From the NCBI GenBank assembly GCA_021819245.1, contig JAKARI010000001.1, positions 62,001 to 126,000 of the forward strand: a stretch of DNA of 64,000 nt. Reading direction: 5' to 3'. The position numbers and the translations under genes were made by a program. The notes under the pieces were generated by a model. That model worked only from the letters and a program-made list of their open reading frames with translations. It made no database searches and was not told the DNA's origin. This DNA is from Pseudomonadota bacterium (GTDB lineage: Bacteria; Pseudomonadota; Gammaproteobacteria; Acidiferrobacterales; Acidiferrobacteraceae). Shown one piece after another: positions 32,641 through 40,080 of the stretch (positions within the stretch are counted from its first letter, which is position 1; every line of letters starts with the position of its first letter).

Positions 32641-33693
32641 CTATGGCCCTGTCGCTATAATCCGGAAACCTACGCGCTCCCCGGCCCGGAATGGTATGAG
32701 GCTGTCTGCTATTCCCGATGGCGCCAAATCGATCTCGGCCGGCACCACCCATGGCTCCAAGACGAGCGTGATCCGTTTTCGGTTCGGCGCAAGCCCATAG
32801 AAAGCCGGGCCATGAAGGCTTGCAAACCCCTCAAGCCTCTCGATTGCGCCCGCCTCCTGAAAGGCCTCGGCGTAAAGTTCGATTCCGGCGTGCGCGGTGT
32901 AGAGTCCCGCGCAGCCGCATGCCGCCTCTTTCGTGTGGCGGGCATGGGGCGCGCTATCAGTACCAAGAAAGAATTTGGGGCTTCCGGAGATCGCCGCTGC
33001 CACCAAAGCCTCACGATGGCGTTCGCGCTTCAAGACCGGCAGGCAATAGGCATGCGGGCGCAGCCCCCCGCGAAACATCGCATTGCGGTTCAAAAGCAGA
33101 TGGTGAGCGGTAAGGGTGGCTGCGATCGTGGCGGGGGCTGCCTTCACGAACGCCACACCCTCACCTGTCGTCACATGCTCGAGCACGATCTTGAGGCGCG
33201 GGAAGCGCGCAACAAGCCTCGCAAGCACGCGATCGATAAAAACCGCCTCGCGATCAAAGATGTCAACCGAGGGATCGGTAATCTCGCCATGCACAAGCAA
33301 GGGCAGTCCCACGGCCTCCATGGCCGCAAGCGTATCGTAACAGCGCTCGATATCAGTGACACCAAGATCCGAGTGCGTTGTGGCACCCGCTGGATAATAC
33401 TTCACGCCATGGATGAACCCGCTCGCCTTGGCATCCTCGATCTCGGTGGTCGCCGTATTATCGGTCAAATACAGCGTCATAAGCGGTCTGAAGGCCGACC
33501 CGTCCGGCAGCACCGCCAGAATCCGCTCACGGTAAGCGCAGGCCTCGGCAACGGTCCGCACGGGGGATTTCAGATTGGGCATCACGATCGCCCGCGCAAA
33601 ACGCCGCGCCGTATCCGGCAAGACCGCGCGCAGCATGGCGCCATCACGCAGGTGGACATGCCAATCGTCAGGCTGTATCAACGTAAGCCGCAC
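32641..33693 (-). CDS. pyrC: Dihydroorotase (type II, PyrC)
   Basis: Third step of pyrimidine synthesis. 350 residues (E. coli 348). Metal-binding DDWHVHLRDGAML at the N-terminus, carbamylated lysine in GVKYYPAGATTHSDLG, His ligands in LLVHGEITD and VLEHVTTGEG, catalytic Asp in FLGTDSAPHARHTKE. A GTG at 33693 fits family N-termini (RLTLIQPDDWH); a GTG at 33741 would add 16 residues. Unlinked to pyrF. Confidence 0.95.
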   Translation of the reverse strand: MRLTLIQPDDWHVHLRDGAMLRAVLPDTARRFARAIVMPNLKSPVRTVAEACAYRERILAVLPDGSAFRPLMTLYLTDNTATTEIEDAKASGFIHGVKYYPAGATTHSDLGVTDIERCYDTLAAMEAVGLPLLVHGEITDPSVDIFDREAVFIDRVLARLVARFPRLKIVLEHVTTGEGVAFVKAAPATIAATLTAHHLLLNRNAMFRGGLRPHAYCLPVLKRERHREALVAAAISGSPKFFLGTDSAPHARHTKEAACGCAGLYTAHAGIELYAEAFQEAGAIERLEGFASLHGPAFYGLAPNRKRITLVLEPWVVPAEIDLAPSGIADSLIPFRAGERVGFRIIATGP

Positions 33694-34138
33694 GCTATCA
33701 GACCATTTAATTTGGATTCCAGGGCGCCCGAGGAGGTGCACACCCGCTATGCCCCCCGAGAAAGGCTCTCCTCATGATACGCGAGCTCGGGCCTTTGGAC
33801 ATCTAGAGCGGGCCTTAAGGATGCGCGGACATGGGGTGGTCCGCCCGCCGCCACCGGGGGCCTCGGGCCGCAGCGCCAGGACCCGGGGACCGCGCAAGAA
33901 TAGCGGTCCTGGGCGCTCGCCCGCCTTGAATCCATGAGTATATTAGAGAAGTTACAGGCCGGCTCTTGGGGCCGGTAGATCAGTATCGGAAACCGCGTAC
34001 AATGGCCCTTACATAAGGCGGGAGAGCAAGCCGCACAACGGCCCAAGATCAGGCAAAACCCAGGACGGGGGCCATTGCGATACGAGCATCCGCGACCTGT
34101 GAGTGGATCGATTGCAAGCAACGAGGGAGCCGAGGCCT
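33694..34138. other. Divergent intergenic region with a hairpin
   Basis: Between divergent pyrC and the host-attachment gene. Contains an inverted repeat GGACCGC/GCGGTCC (33887-33893 with 33903-33909), a TACAAT -10-like box at 33998-34003 reading rightward, and GAGGGAG before the ATG at 34139. No gene. Confidence 0.4.
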
Positions 34139-34600
34139 ATGGATTACACGTGGATATTGGTCGCTGATCGGATGCGCGCTCGAATTGTCGTCAAACCCAA
34201 TGCCGTGCCCGCCAACGGTCGCAGTTGGGAAGAGCTCGAACCCCTGATCTATTCAGAGGCCGGTTCACCCGAACATGTCCCAGGGGCCGATAAATCGGGA
34301 CACGTCCTTGACCATAAATTATCGGGACACCAAGCCATGAGGACCAGTACGTCACCCAAGGAAGAGGCTGCCGAACGCTTTGCAAAGACCGTGGCGCGGG
34401 TACTGGACAAGGCGCGAATGAACCACCTCTATGAATCCCTTATTCTCGTCGCCGAACCGCGCTTTTTAGGTACCTTGCATGCCAACCTATCCCCACAAAC
34501 CGCGAAGAAGGTCATCGACAAGATCCCAAAGGACCTCGCTGCGCGCCCGTACAAGGAGCTGACTGAAGACCTGCGCGCACTCCTGCGCCCCCACGGATAA
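34139..34600 (+). CDS. Host attachment family protein (baeRF/eRF1-like)
   Basis: 153 residues. MDYTWILVADRMRARI at the N-terminus and LYESLILVAEPRFLGTLHANL followed by VIDKIPKDL are the hallmarks of the family named after a plant-attachment protein and related to archaeal release-factor eRF1 domains. In free-living bacteria the role is unknown; a ribosome or RNA link has been proposed from fold. The ATG at 34139 follows GAGGGAG and fits the family start. Confidence 0.8.
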   Translation: MDYTWILVADRMRARIVVKPNAVPANGRSWEELEPLIYSEAGSPEHVPGADKSGHVLDHKLSGHQAMRTSTSPKEEAAERFAKTVARVLDKARMNHLYESLILVAEPRFLGTLHANLSPQTAKKVIDKIPKDLAARPYKELTEDLRALLRPHG

Positions 34601-34718
34601 TAAGACAGCCCGGGGTTCGGACCCGATCCTTGATCGCAGACGGGGCGTACCGAAGGCCCGCGCCGACCTCGACATGCGCCAAAGGCATCAAGCCCTATGG
34701 GCCCGGATGGGCATTGCG

Positions 34719-34724
34719 TATAAT
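34719..34724 (+). promoter_or_regulatory. -10 box of tRNA-Arg promoter
   Basis: Perfect TATAAT 11 bases before the tRNA 5' end, giving a start around 34731. The -35 (TATGGG at 34696-34701, 17-base spacer) is weak. It lies outside the element, so transcription of the tRNA survives integration. Confidence 0.55.
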
Positions 34725-34735
34725 AAGCGCCGTTT

Positions 34736-34811
34736 GCCCCGGTAGCTCAGTGGATAGAGCAGCCGCCTCCTAAGCGGCAGGTCGCACGTTCGATTCGTGT
34801 TCGGGGCACCA
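34736..34811 (+). tRNA. tRNA-Arg (anticodon CCT)
   Basis: 76-base cloverleaf. Acceptor GCCCCGG pairs with TCGGGGC (last pair G-U), D arm contains TAGCTCAGTGGATAGAGC, anticodon stem GCCGC/GCGGC with loop CTCCTAA, so anticodon CCT. The T arm has GTTCGATTC, and the 3' CCA is encoded. Its 3' 45 bases are the left copy of the attachment repeat. Confidence 0.97.
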
Positions 34812-34813
34812 TA
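34767..34813 (+). repeat. attL: left 47-bp attachment repeat
   Basis: Starts CTCCTAAGCGGCAGG within the tRNA anticodon loop and runs through CCA plus ATA. Identical over 47 bases to 51956-52002. One base upstream and one downstream the two copies differ, which fixes the limits. Confidence 0.95.
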
Positions 34814-34859
34814 AAATCAATGAGTTAAGCCATACACCCTCATATACAAACCTGCTTTT

Positions 34860-34878
34860 GCTGTAACGGCGCTGTAAC
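34860..34878 (+). repeat. Paired GCTGTAAC repeats near attL (candidate arm sites)
   Basis: GCTGTAAC at 34860-34867 and again at 34871-34878, start-to-start 11 bp. The same pair with the same 11-bp spacing occurs near attR (51832-51850). Symmetric placement inside both ends suggests integrase or excisionase arm-type sites. Confidence 0.5.
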
Positions 34879-34930
34879 TCGTCCGTAAAACGCGCTACAG
34901 TGCCCTTATAACAAACCTGGGGCAGGTATT

Positions 34931-35929
34931 ATGGCGTCGCTCATTCCGCGCAAGGGGCCGCACGGGCGGCGAGTCTGGCAGGCTCATATCCGACGCCGAG
35001 GCTATCCCACGCAAGTCCGCACGTTCGACACCAAAGCCGAGGCCGAGGCCTGGGCAGCCGTCATTGAATCGGAGATCGCTCGTGGAGTGTTTGTCTCACG
35101 AGTCGAGGCGGAACAAACAACCCTGGCGGACGCTCTCGATCGGTACCGCCGCGAGGTCTTGCCTGCCAAACGCAGTCAGCGCCAGATTGAGACAATGATC
35201 CGCCAGATGAGCGTCGACCGGATCGGCAGCCTCTCGCTCGCCGCCTGTACTTCATCGGTCATCGCCGACTACCGGGACCGTCGCTTGAAAAAGGGTGTAG
35301 CGGCACAAACCGCGAAACATGACCTAGCCCTCCTATCGCGCGTCTTTAATCTAGCCGCCAAGGAGTGGGGTATCGCCCTCCCATTCGGAAACCCCGTTTC
35401 GCTAGTCAAGATGCCGCGCATCGCCAACGCGCGCGATCGCCGCCTCGTGGACGACGAGGAAACACGACTCCTGGCGGCCGCGGCCACCTACGGCGGGGAG
35501 ATCGGCCCGATCATTACCTGGGCCATCGAGACGGCCATGCGCCGGGGGGAGATCGCCGCCATGCGCTGGGAGCATCTGGACAGGAAAGCGCGCGTCCTGC
35601 TCATACCAGAAACCAAGACCGGCACGCCCCGGCGCGTGCCGCTCTCCACGGCGGCTCTCGGGATCCTCGATACCCTCCCGCGCCGCCTGGATGGCAAGGT
35701 GTGGGGCATACGGCCGGACTCGATCTCCCAGGCCTTCGAGCGGGTCTGCAAGGCCGCTGGCATCGAAGGCCTGACCTTCCATGACCTGCGCCACGAGGCC
35801 ACATCACGGCTCTTTGAGAAAGGCCTGAACCCAATGCAGGTGGCCGCCATCACGGGACACAAGACCTTGCAGATGTTGAAGCGGTATACTCACCTGAGGG
35901 CCGAGGATGTGGTGGGGATGCTGGGGTAA
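34931..35929 (+). CDS. Tyrosine-family site-specific integrase
   Basis: Catalyses integration and excision at tRNA-Arg. 332 residues. An N-terminal AP2-like arm-binding region (GRRVWQAHIRRRGYPTQVRTFDT) is followed by a core-binding SAM-like domain (LADALDRYRREVLPAKRS) and the catalytic domain with ETAMRRGEIAAMRW (Arg I), [12 protein letters not shown] (His-x-x-Arg), [10 protein letters not shown] (His) and RYTHL (Tyr nucleophile). All catalytic residues are present. Transcribed away from attL with a TATAAC -10-like box at 34907-34912. Its last 150 bases are duplicated just downstream. Confidence 0.96.
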   Translation: MASLIPRKGPHGRRVWQAHIRRRGYPTQVRTFDTKAEAEAWAAVIESEIARGVFVSRVEAEQTTLADALDRYRREVLPAKRSQRQIETMIRQMSVDRIGSLSLAACTSSVIADYRDRRLKKGVAAQTAKHDLALLSRVFNLAAKEWGIALPFGNPVSLVKMPRIANARDRRLVDDEETRLLAAAATYGGEIGPIITWAIETAMRRGEIAAMRWEHLDRKARVLLIPETKTGTPRRVPLSTAALGILDTLPRRLDGKVWGIRPDSISQAFERVCKAAGIEGLTFHDLRHEATSRLFEKGLNPMQVAAITGHKTLQMLKRYTHLRAEDVVGMLG

Positions 35930-35966
35930 TTTTTTCGATTAGACTGATGGCTGAGGGGTGAAAAAA

Positions 35967-36137
35967 ATGCTATACGTTATTGTATGTAATAAAACAAAGC
36001 ACGGAGCAGCAATTGTGTCCGATTCGGCGCGCATCCCAAAGATTTTTCCCGATAAAGAATCCGCTATGGCATGGATTGCGGATAATCCAGATTTTAAGCA
36101 TTGTGAGCCGAAACCACAGGACAAGATTTGGAAATAG
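35967..36137 (+). CDS. Small AT-rich hypothetical protein (56 aa)
   Basis: ATG at 35967 with GAGGGG eight bases upstream; [20 protein letters not shown] leads into [20 protein letters not shown] and stops at 36135-36137. Base composition is markedly richer in A+T than its neighbours. It is wedged between the intact integrase and a second, broken integrase tail, so it probably arrived with another element. No family recognised; the fold looks like a small alpha/beta domain. Confidence 0.6.
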   Translation: MLYVIVCNKTKHGAAIVSDSARIPKIFPDKESAMAWIADNPDFKHCEPKPQDKIWK

Positions 36138-36140
36138 GGT

Positions 36141-36294
36141 TTTCACGACCTGCGCCATGAGGCCACGCCCCGGCCTTTTTGAGTGCGGGCTGAACCCGAT
36201 ACAGGTGGCCGCCATCACCGGCCACAAGACCTTGCAGATGTTGAAGCGGTATACTCACCTGAGGGCCGAGGATCTGGTGAGCATGTTAGGGTAA
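36141..36294 (+). pseudogene. Duplicate 3' fragment of the integrase gene
   Basis: Near-copy of the last about 150 bases of the integrase. One added T after GCC ACG CCC CGG CC shifts the frame, so HDLRHEA and [18 protein letters not shown] fall in different frames. The stretch encoding [17 protein letters not shown] is almost identical to the intact gene. It is a remnant of a second integrase from an earlier or tandem insertion. Confidence 0.85.
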
Positions 36295-36302
36295 GGCGGC
36301 GG

Positions 36303-36800
36303 TTATGTGGTGTTAACCGATTTGAGGTAGCCCCGCCAGAGCTCAAGACAGGTATGAGCAAGCTCCCGAACCTCGTAATTCTTATCGTCCGCTACAATCA
36401 GAAACCGCGCGTTACCATCGCAGTAACCGCCACGAAAATATGGACTATTTGGTGGACAGTACTCCCGCAGAATTGACACCTCGTGCGTCTGGCTAGCCGA
36501 TGTCAGCGTGTAATGTTTCGTGACGTTTGATACATCGCGGCAAACGCCAAGCTCTGGGTGTGCGCGCAGGAACGACGCCAAATCATCCTGGCAAACGGCT
36601 TTGGAATGCGTGAGCCAATCGGGCAGCATTGCGCACGACTGGAAGAATGCAAACGAGAAATCGAGGATGTCGTCCTTGTCACTGGCCCCCATGAGCCGCC
36701 CATACCAACGCTCCACGCGGGACCAATGAGCTTTCCACCCGCCTGTCTTGTGTAAACTACTAGGTAAAATCTTAGGTACCTGCGTGCGAACTTTACCCAT
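36303..36800 (-). CDS. Hypothetical protein, possibly HEPN-like
   Basis: 165 residues starting MGKVRTQVPKILPSS (ATG 36800, GGGGTG seven bases upstream); the frame extends further upstream but that part reads as non-coding. Mostly helical, with WSRVERWYGRLMGAS, LDFSFAFFQSCAMLPDWL, and CRDVSNVTKHYTLTS followed by a small beta-rich C-terminus. The N/S-x-x-K-H pattern after a helical bundle resembles proteins with HEPN-like domains, but this is a weak resemblance. Lower GC than the conjugation genes. Cargo of the element. Confidence 0.65.
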   Translation of the reverse strand: MGKVRTQVPKILPSSLHKTGGWKAHWSRVERWYGRLMGASDKDDILDFSFAFFQSCAMLPDWLTHSKAVCQDDLASFLRAHPELGVCRDVSNVTKHYTLTSASQTHEVSILREYCPPNSPYFRGGYCDGNARFLIVADDKNYEVRELAHTCLELWRGYLKSVNTT

Positions 36801-36904
36801 ATTTATCACCCCAGTTCCTTCTAGTCGGGCCACTTGGCAAGAGAACTGGATCCATTCTATGCAACCTCCCGGCAGGCTGACAACATCTGGCGAGGGGCGG
36901 CCTG

Positions 36905-37210
36905 TCACCGCAGGCCTGCGGCCTTGCACAGGTCGCGGCCCAGCGCATCGCGCATGGCCCAGACCTCGGCGGGCAGGCTGTCGCCGAGCTCCCGGGTGAT
37001 CCGTTCGCCCCGGCGCAGCAGCATCAGGAGCTCGCGCGCGGGTGTGGCGGGCGTGGTGGCCTTGCAACTCCGCCACCAGATGGCCACACGGATTACGTCG
37101 CGGACTGTGAGGCGTGACAGGATGTCCTCGAGGTCGTCCTGCGTCACCCCGTCAGAATCGAACCCCGAGACATGGTCGGCGGCGGCCAGAAGCGTGCGAA
37201 TGGGTGTCAT
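36905..37210 (-). CDS. Hypothetical element protein (101 aa)
   Basis: Helical, acidic N-terminal half (DGVTQDDLEDILSRLTVRDVIR), basic C-terminal half (LLMLLRRGERITRELG). No recognised domain. Two bases follow the DUF6573 frame and it reads in the same direction, so it is part of the 37849-to-36905 operon. Start ATG at 37210. Confidence 0.6.
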   Translation of the reverse strand: MTPIRTLLAAADHVSGFDSDGVTQDDLEDILSRLTVRDVIRVAIWWRSCKATTPATPARELLMLLRRGERITRELGDSLPAEVWAMRDALGRDLCKAAGLR

Positions 37211-37212
37211 GG

Positions 37213-37597
37213 TCAGTCCTCCACAGGCTGCATGATCGTGATCACCGGCTCGCCGGCATCACCGGGGCCGATAGCGAGCTTCAGGGTCACAAGGCGCGGC
37301 GTGATCGCGCGCCCGCCACGGGGCACGCGGTAAAGAGAAAAAAGCGTCTCGCTGCCTCCCCGCGCTGCCCGTGCGGCAAGGTGCGCCATCCAGAGCACGT
37401 CGTGAAGACGCCCGCGCTCGTCCTGGGTAGTCTGTCTGTGGCTGTCGGCGGGATCCCAGGCGTCGCAATCGGCCCAGGCCGCGGCCGTGAGTGCCACCGG
37501 GATCCGAAATCCGGCGTCCAAGGCCCTGCGCCGTCACATCCACCAGCACCCCGTCCTCGATGGCTTCCGCCCGGCTGTAGCGAAAAATGGTTTCCAT
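37213..37597 (-). pseudogene. DUF6573-like gene with a frameshift
   Basis: The first frame starts METIFRYSRAEAIEDGVLVDVTAQ at 37597. The second continues AGFRIPVALTAAAWADCDAW and RLHDVLWMAHLAARAARGG to the stop at 37213. Together they reproduce one common mobile-element family, but they lie in different frames. The switch is near 37516-37527, where one G too many (in CCTTGGACGCC, minus strand) would account for it. The 3' frame alone could be translated from an internal start. Real mutation or sequencing error cannot be separated here. Confidence 0.75.
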
Positions 37598-37600
37598 GGC

Positions 37601-37849
37601 TTAGCCCTCGCTGTCGGGGATGATCTGCACAGGCATGAGACACACCCCCTGCCCCCCATCCCTGCGGTACGTCATGACAGCGCGGACGCGCTTGCCATCG
37701 ACGACAAGCCAGTCCTTGTAGTCCTTCGGCGTCTTTCCCCATGCGGTACGGGTGATCTTGATTGGTTCCACCCCTGCGGATTGCTGAGGCTTGAGCCCCT
37801 CGCCTTTGACTTGGCTTCTGGCATCCTGCTTGCGCCCGTTCGTGTTCAT
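37601..37849 (-). CDS. Hypothetical element protein (82 aa)
   Basis: Basic, disordered first third (MNTNGRKQDARSQVKGEG), then a compact stretch IKITRTAWGKTPKDYKDWLV and AVMTYRRDGGQGVCLMPVQII with alternating beta pattern. First gene of a small minus-strand operon with the DUF6573-like frame three bases on. Function unknown; similar small proteins accompany relaxase modules. Confidence 0.6.
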   Translation of the reverse strand: MNTNGRKQDARSQVKGEGLKPQQSAGVEPIKITRTAWGKTPKDYKDWLVVDGKRVRAVMTYRRDGGQGVCLMPVQIIPDSEG

Positions 37850-38197
37850 GGTTCGTCTCCTGTTGTTGGTCCTGCGTCTTGCCTCGGCTCTCGCCCCTCA
37901 CGAGAAGCGCCGATAGCCGCGGGGTTTCAGCAAGCGGCAGACGGCATGACGCCCCGCGGTGTGTGCGGGGTGGCGTGACGGATGCAAGCGCGCGCCGCGG
38001 CCAGGCGCCTGGGGGCGGGAGTCGAGGCGTGCAGGACCAAGGGGACGGACAAAGAACGGGCGCGGATGCCGGTCCCGAGAGACGTAAGGCGCTCCTTGCT
38101 TTTTTGCAGACGCGGGTATTGAATGAGCCGCGACAGAACAACGACAAGCGGACAGGTGTTTTTGCTTTAGCGCCTCGGCTGCTAATTAGGAGGGCAC
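37850..38197. other. Divergent intergenic region in the element
   Basis: 348 bases separating the minus operon (to 37849) and a plus gene (from 38198). Holds an inverted repeat GCCCCGC/GCGGGG around a GGTGTGT loop (near 37951-37975) and AGGAGG at 38189-38194. No gene. Confidence 0.4.
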
Positions 38198-38416
38198 GTG
38201 AACGCACTGCGTATGCTGTTTTTGTCTATTGCGGGAGTGATTCTATTAGGGATTGGATTAACCGGGTTCGACCGAGTTAGTTGGGTCTTGTATGTCCCCT
38301 TCGCATTTCTGACCTTCGCCGGTATCACAGGAATTTGCCCCGGCTTGATCTTCTGGAGCAAGATGGGATTCAAGAACACACCCATGGCCTGTGACCTTCC
38401 CAAACAAAAACCCTAA
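38198..38416 (+). CDS. Small two-helix membrane protein (DUF2892/YgaP-like)
   Basis: 72 residues: helix MLFLSIAGVILLGIGLTGF, helix VLYVPFAFLTFAGITGICPG, then a short polar tail. The pair of helices with GICP resembles DUF2892, the membrane part of YgaP-type rhodanese proteins. GTG start after AGGAGGGCAC. Alone on the plus strand inside the element, with lower GC. Likely cargo. Confidence 0.65.
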   Translation: MNALRMLFLSIAGVILLGIGLTGFDRVSWVLYVPFAFLTFAGITGICPGLIFWSKMGFKNTPMACDLPKQKP

Positions 38417-38508
38417 ACGGCCGTCCATGGCCGCCCCCTATCGCATGCGTCACGGTAAGGAAGCCCGGCACTCTCGCGGGCACTAGGGGTTACGGAGTGC
38501 GCCGGGCG

Positions 38509-38754
38509 CTATGCGCGCACCGCCTGCGCGAGCCGCGCATAGTCCTCGCCGAAATGCTCGATGAGCCACGAATGCAGCAGCTCCAGGTCGACCCGCGCCC
38601 TGGTGCCCTGCAGGGACAGTGGGAGTCCCCTGCCCGCCTGGATCAATGCCTCGATCTGCCCCGGTTCGGGCAAACCCCCGCAGAGTTCGATGGTCGTAAA
38701 CCAGCCCTCCGCGGCGATGGCCCTGGCCTCCACATCCCGCGCCGCCGCACTCAT
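38509..38754 (-). CDS. Hypothetical protein (81 aa)
   Basis: MSAAARDVEARAIAAEGWFT leads into IELCGGLPEPGQIEALIQAG and LELLHSWLIEHFGEDYARLA; helical. The ATG at 38754 overlaps the preceding stop as ATGA, so it is translated together with the 127-residue protein upstream. A longer reading upstream is shadow. No domain recognised. Confidence 0.65.
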   Translation of the reverse strand: MSAAARDVEARAIAAEGWFTTIELCGGLPEPGQIEALIQAGRGLPLSLQGTRARVDLELLHSWLIEHFGEDYARLAQAVRA

Positions 38755-39134
38755 GACGGCTTCCTCAGGGTGGCGAGCTCCCGCTCGATCGTGGGCCAGT
38801 CGTGGCAGTCGTGCCCGCACTGCGGGCAGGGCTTGACATGGGCGGCGATCACCGCGCGCTCGCGGGCCTTCCGGAGCCAGGCGTCCAGCACGGTAATGAG
38901 CCCCGCCTCAGTCATCCAGTAGACGAGCTCGCCGAGCGCGCACAGCGCCGATTCCGGGCCGAGTGGGGAGTCATGCAGGACCCAGAAGAGGCCCGCCGCA
39001 TCCCCCGGCTGGGCGTCACGGCCGGCATATTCCATGACAGCCCTGCACCCCAGCATGATGACCTCTTGATGCTGGAACTTCGGGTTGGTGTGTGTGGGGA
39101 TTTCGGGTTCGTGGGCAACGCTTTGATCAGCCAT
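38751..39134 (-). CDS. Hypothetical protein with a C-terminal zinc knuckle
   Basis: 127 residues. The mostly helical middle (PLGPESALCALGELVYWMTE) leads to HVKPCPQCGHDCHDW, a CxxCxxxC cluster that could bind zinc. Strong AGGAGG seven bases before the ATG. It is the first gene behind the structured leader at 39148-39286, which may control it. Coupled to the next gene. Function unknown. Confidence 0.7.
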   Translation of the reverse strand: MADQSVAHEPEIPTHTNPKFQHQEVIMLGCRAVMEYAGRDAQPGDAAGLFWVLHDSPLGPESALCALGELVYWMTEAGLITVLDAWLRKARERAVIAAHVKPCPQCGHDCHDWPTIERELATLRKPS

Positions 39135-39147
39135 GATGGCCTCCTGT

Positions 39148-39286
39148 GCATTTGTTCAAATGCGCCTCCTGTTCAGGGAGGCGGCCGGGTACTTGAACAC
39201 GGTCACAGGGCCGCCCGCAGATTTCCCCTTTCGGGTCTTTTATGGCTGCGCGCTACCCGGCCATAGGAGCAATGTAAAACCTATGG
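39148..39286 (-). promoter_or_regulatory. Highly structured mRNA leader (candidate cis-regulatory RNA)
   Basis: Perfect complementary segments tile almost the whole stretch. From the 5' side on the minus strand: hairpin CCATAGG/CCTATGG (39286-39280 with 39267-39261); long-range 9-bp helix GGCCGGGTA/TACCCGGCC (39262-39254 with 39191-39183) enclosing CGCAG/CTGCG (39250-39246 with 39220-39216) and a CCC-GAAA-GGG tetraloop hairpin (39235-39226). Then hairpin CGCCTCC/GGAGGCG (39183-39163) and hairpin GCATTTG/CAAATGC (39163-39148), immediately before the ribosome site of the gene at 39134. Family not recognised. Confidence 0.6.
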
Positions 39287-39290
39287 ACGC

Positions 39291-39319
39291 AAAAAAACCG
39301 CAAAACTCTCGGGTGCGGT
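39291..39319 (-). terminator. Rho-independent terminator of the mobilization operon
   Basis: Minus-strand stem ACCGCA/TGCGGT (39319-39314 with 39302-39297), 11-base loop, followed by a run of seven T. It ends the relaxase-to-39405 operon and lies directly upstream of the structured leader, so it could also act as an attenuator. Confidence 0.65.
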
Positions 39320-39404
39320 CGGCCGCCTGTGATGGTGTGTTCAGCACCTGACAGCAAGGCTAGCACCGCAGGCCCGCGCAGTCCAGGGGTGCCCGCCGCC
39401 GCGC

Positions 39405-39596
39405 TCAGCGCCCGCCGGCGGCGCTCGCGAGCACCATCACGAAGTACAGGAACAGCATAAAGAGGATCAGCAGTTTGAACACAAACCGCATGCGCTTCTC
39501 CGTTTCTTTGCGCGTCCGCGTCAGTCCCGCCTGCCAGTCATCGAAAATCCACTTGCGCGCGTGCTCGCGCGCCTCTTTCTGATCGTGCAGATTCAT
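39405..39596 (-). CDS. Small single-helix membrane protein (63 aa)
   Basis: Charged N-terminal half (MNLHDQKEAREHARKWIF, then RTRKETEKRMR) and one C-terminal membrane helix (FVFKLLILFMLFLYFVMVLA). Excellent AGGAGG site before the ATG. Last gene of the relaxase/coupling-protein operon. Unknown; could be an entry-exclusion or anchor protein, with no direct evidence. Confidence 0.65.
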   Translation of the reverse strand: MNLHDQKEAREHARKWIFDDWQAGLTRTRKETEKRMRFVFKLLILFMLFLYFVMVLASAAGGR

Positions 39597-39622
39597 AGCA
39601 ACCTCCTGTGTGAGTAATGGAT

Positions 39623-39769
39623 TCAGCGCCGCCGGATCCGACTAAAAACGATCATCAGCGCCGCGCCCACGGCGAGGGCCACCCAGGGGCTTACGTGGTA
39701 CTCCCGCATGAGCCGCCACACCCCCGTATAAATGAGCGCGTGCGCAAGGACGACAAAAAGGGCGTGCAT
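39623..39769 (-). CDS. Small membrane protein (48 aa)
   Basis: ATG at 39769, overlapping the stop of the 103-residue gene (TGATG). Sequence MHALFVVLAHALIYTGVWRL, then a second hydrophobic helix WVALAVGAALMIVF and RIRRR tail. Two helices, positive-inside tail. Position in the mobilization operon is the main support; no family recognised. Confidence 0.55.
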   Translation of the reverse strand: MHALFVVLAHALIYTGVWRLMREYHVSPWVALAVGAALMIVFSRIRRR

Positions 39770-40080
39770 CAGCGCCCCGCCGTCAAGGCCTGGCGCGGCC
39801 GGCCGCGGCGTTTTGTTACATGCCGAAAGTGCTGGTCCGCTAGGAGAAGCACCCGGGAAAGCGCCTTGATTTCCTTACGCAGCTCGGCGATCGCCTGGCC
39901 GTGGCGCTCGACATCGAGCGGCCCCCGCGGCCACCATGTGCCCGTGGCAAGCGGTGCGAGCTCGCCGTGGGCGTTCGCGCGCAACAGTGTGTACGCAGTC
40001 TGGTAAAACGTGCGCGCCACATCATCCGCGCTCACGTTATTCCGCTTCCTGACTCCTGTCTTTGTCTGCATCATTTCCAT
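39769..40080 (-). CDS. Hypothetical mobilization-operon protein (103 aa)
   Basis: MEMMQTKTGVRKRNNVSADD begins a basic helical protein with GPLDVERHGQAIAELRKEIK and a basic tail HVTKRRGRPRQALTAGR. It follows the coupling-protein gene, overlapping its 3' end, where R388-like systems hold accessory DNA-binding factors (TrwA-like). A similar relaxosome role is inference from position and charge only. Longer upstream start rejected as it lies deep in the coupling-protein gene. Confidence 0.6.
   Translation of the reverse strand: MEMMQTKTGVRKRNNVSADDVARTFYQTAYTLLRANAHGELAPLATGTWWPRGPLDVERHGQAIAELRKEIKALSRVLLLADQHFRHVTKRRGRPRQALTAGR

Noticed and set aside
32554-33777. 407-codon plus-strand frame over pyrC
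   Set aside because: Antisense to a clear dihydroorotase.
34608-34718. Terminator after the host-attachment gene
   Set aside because: GC-rich imperfect stem without a T run; not defensible.
37287-38207. 306-codon minus-strand frame
   Set aside because: Runs through three smaller real frames and non-coding DNA; no coherent protein.
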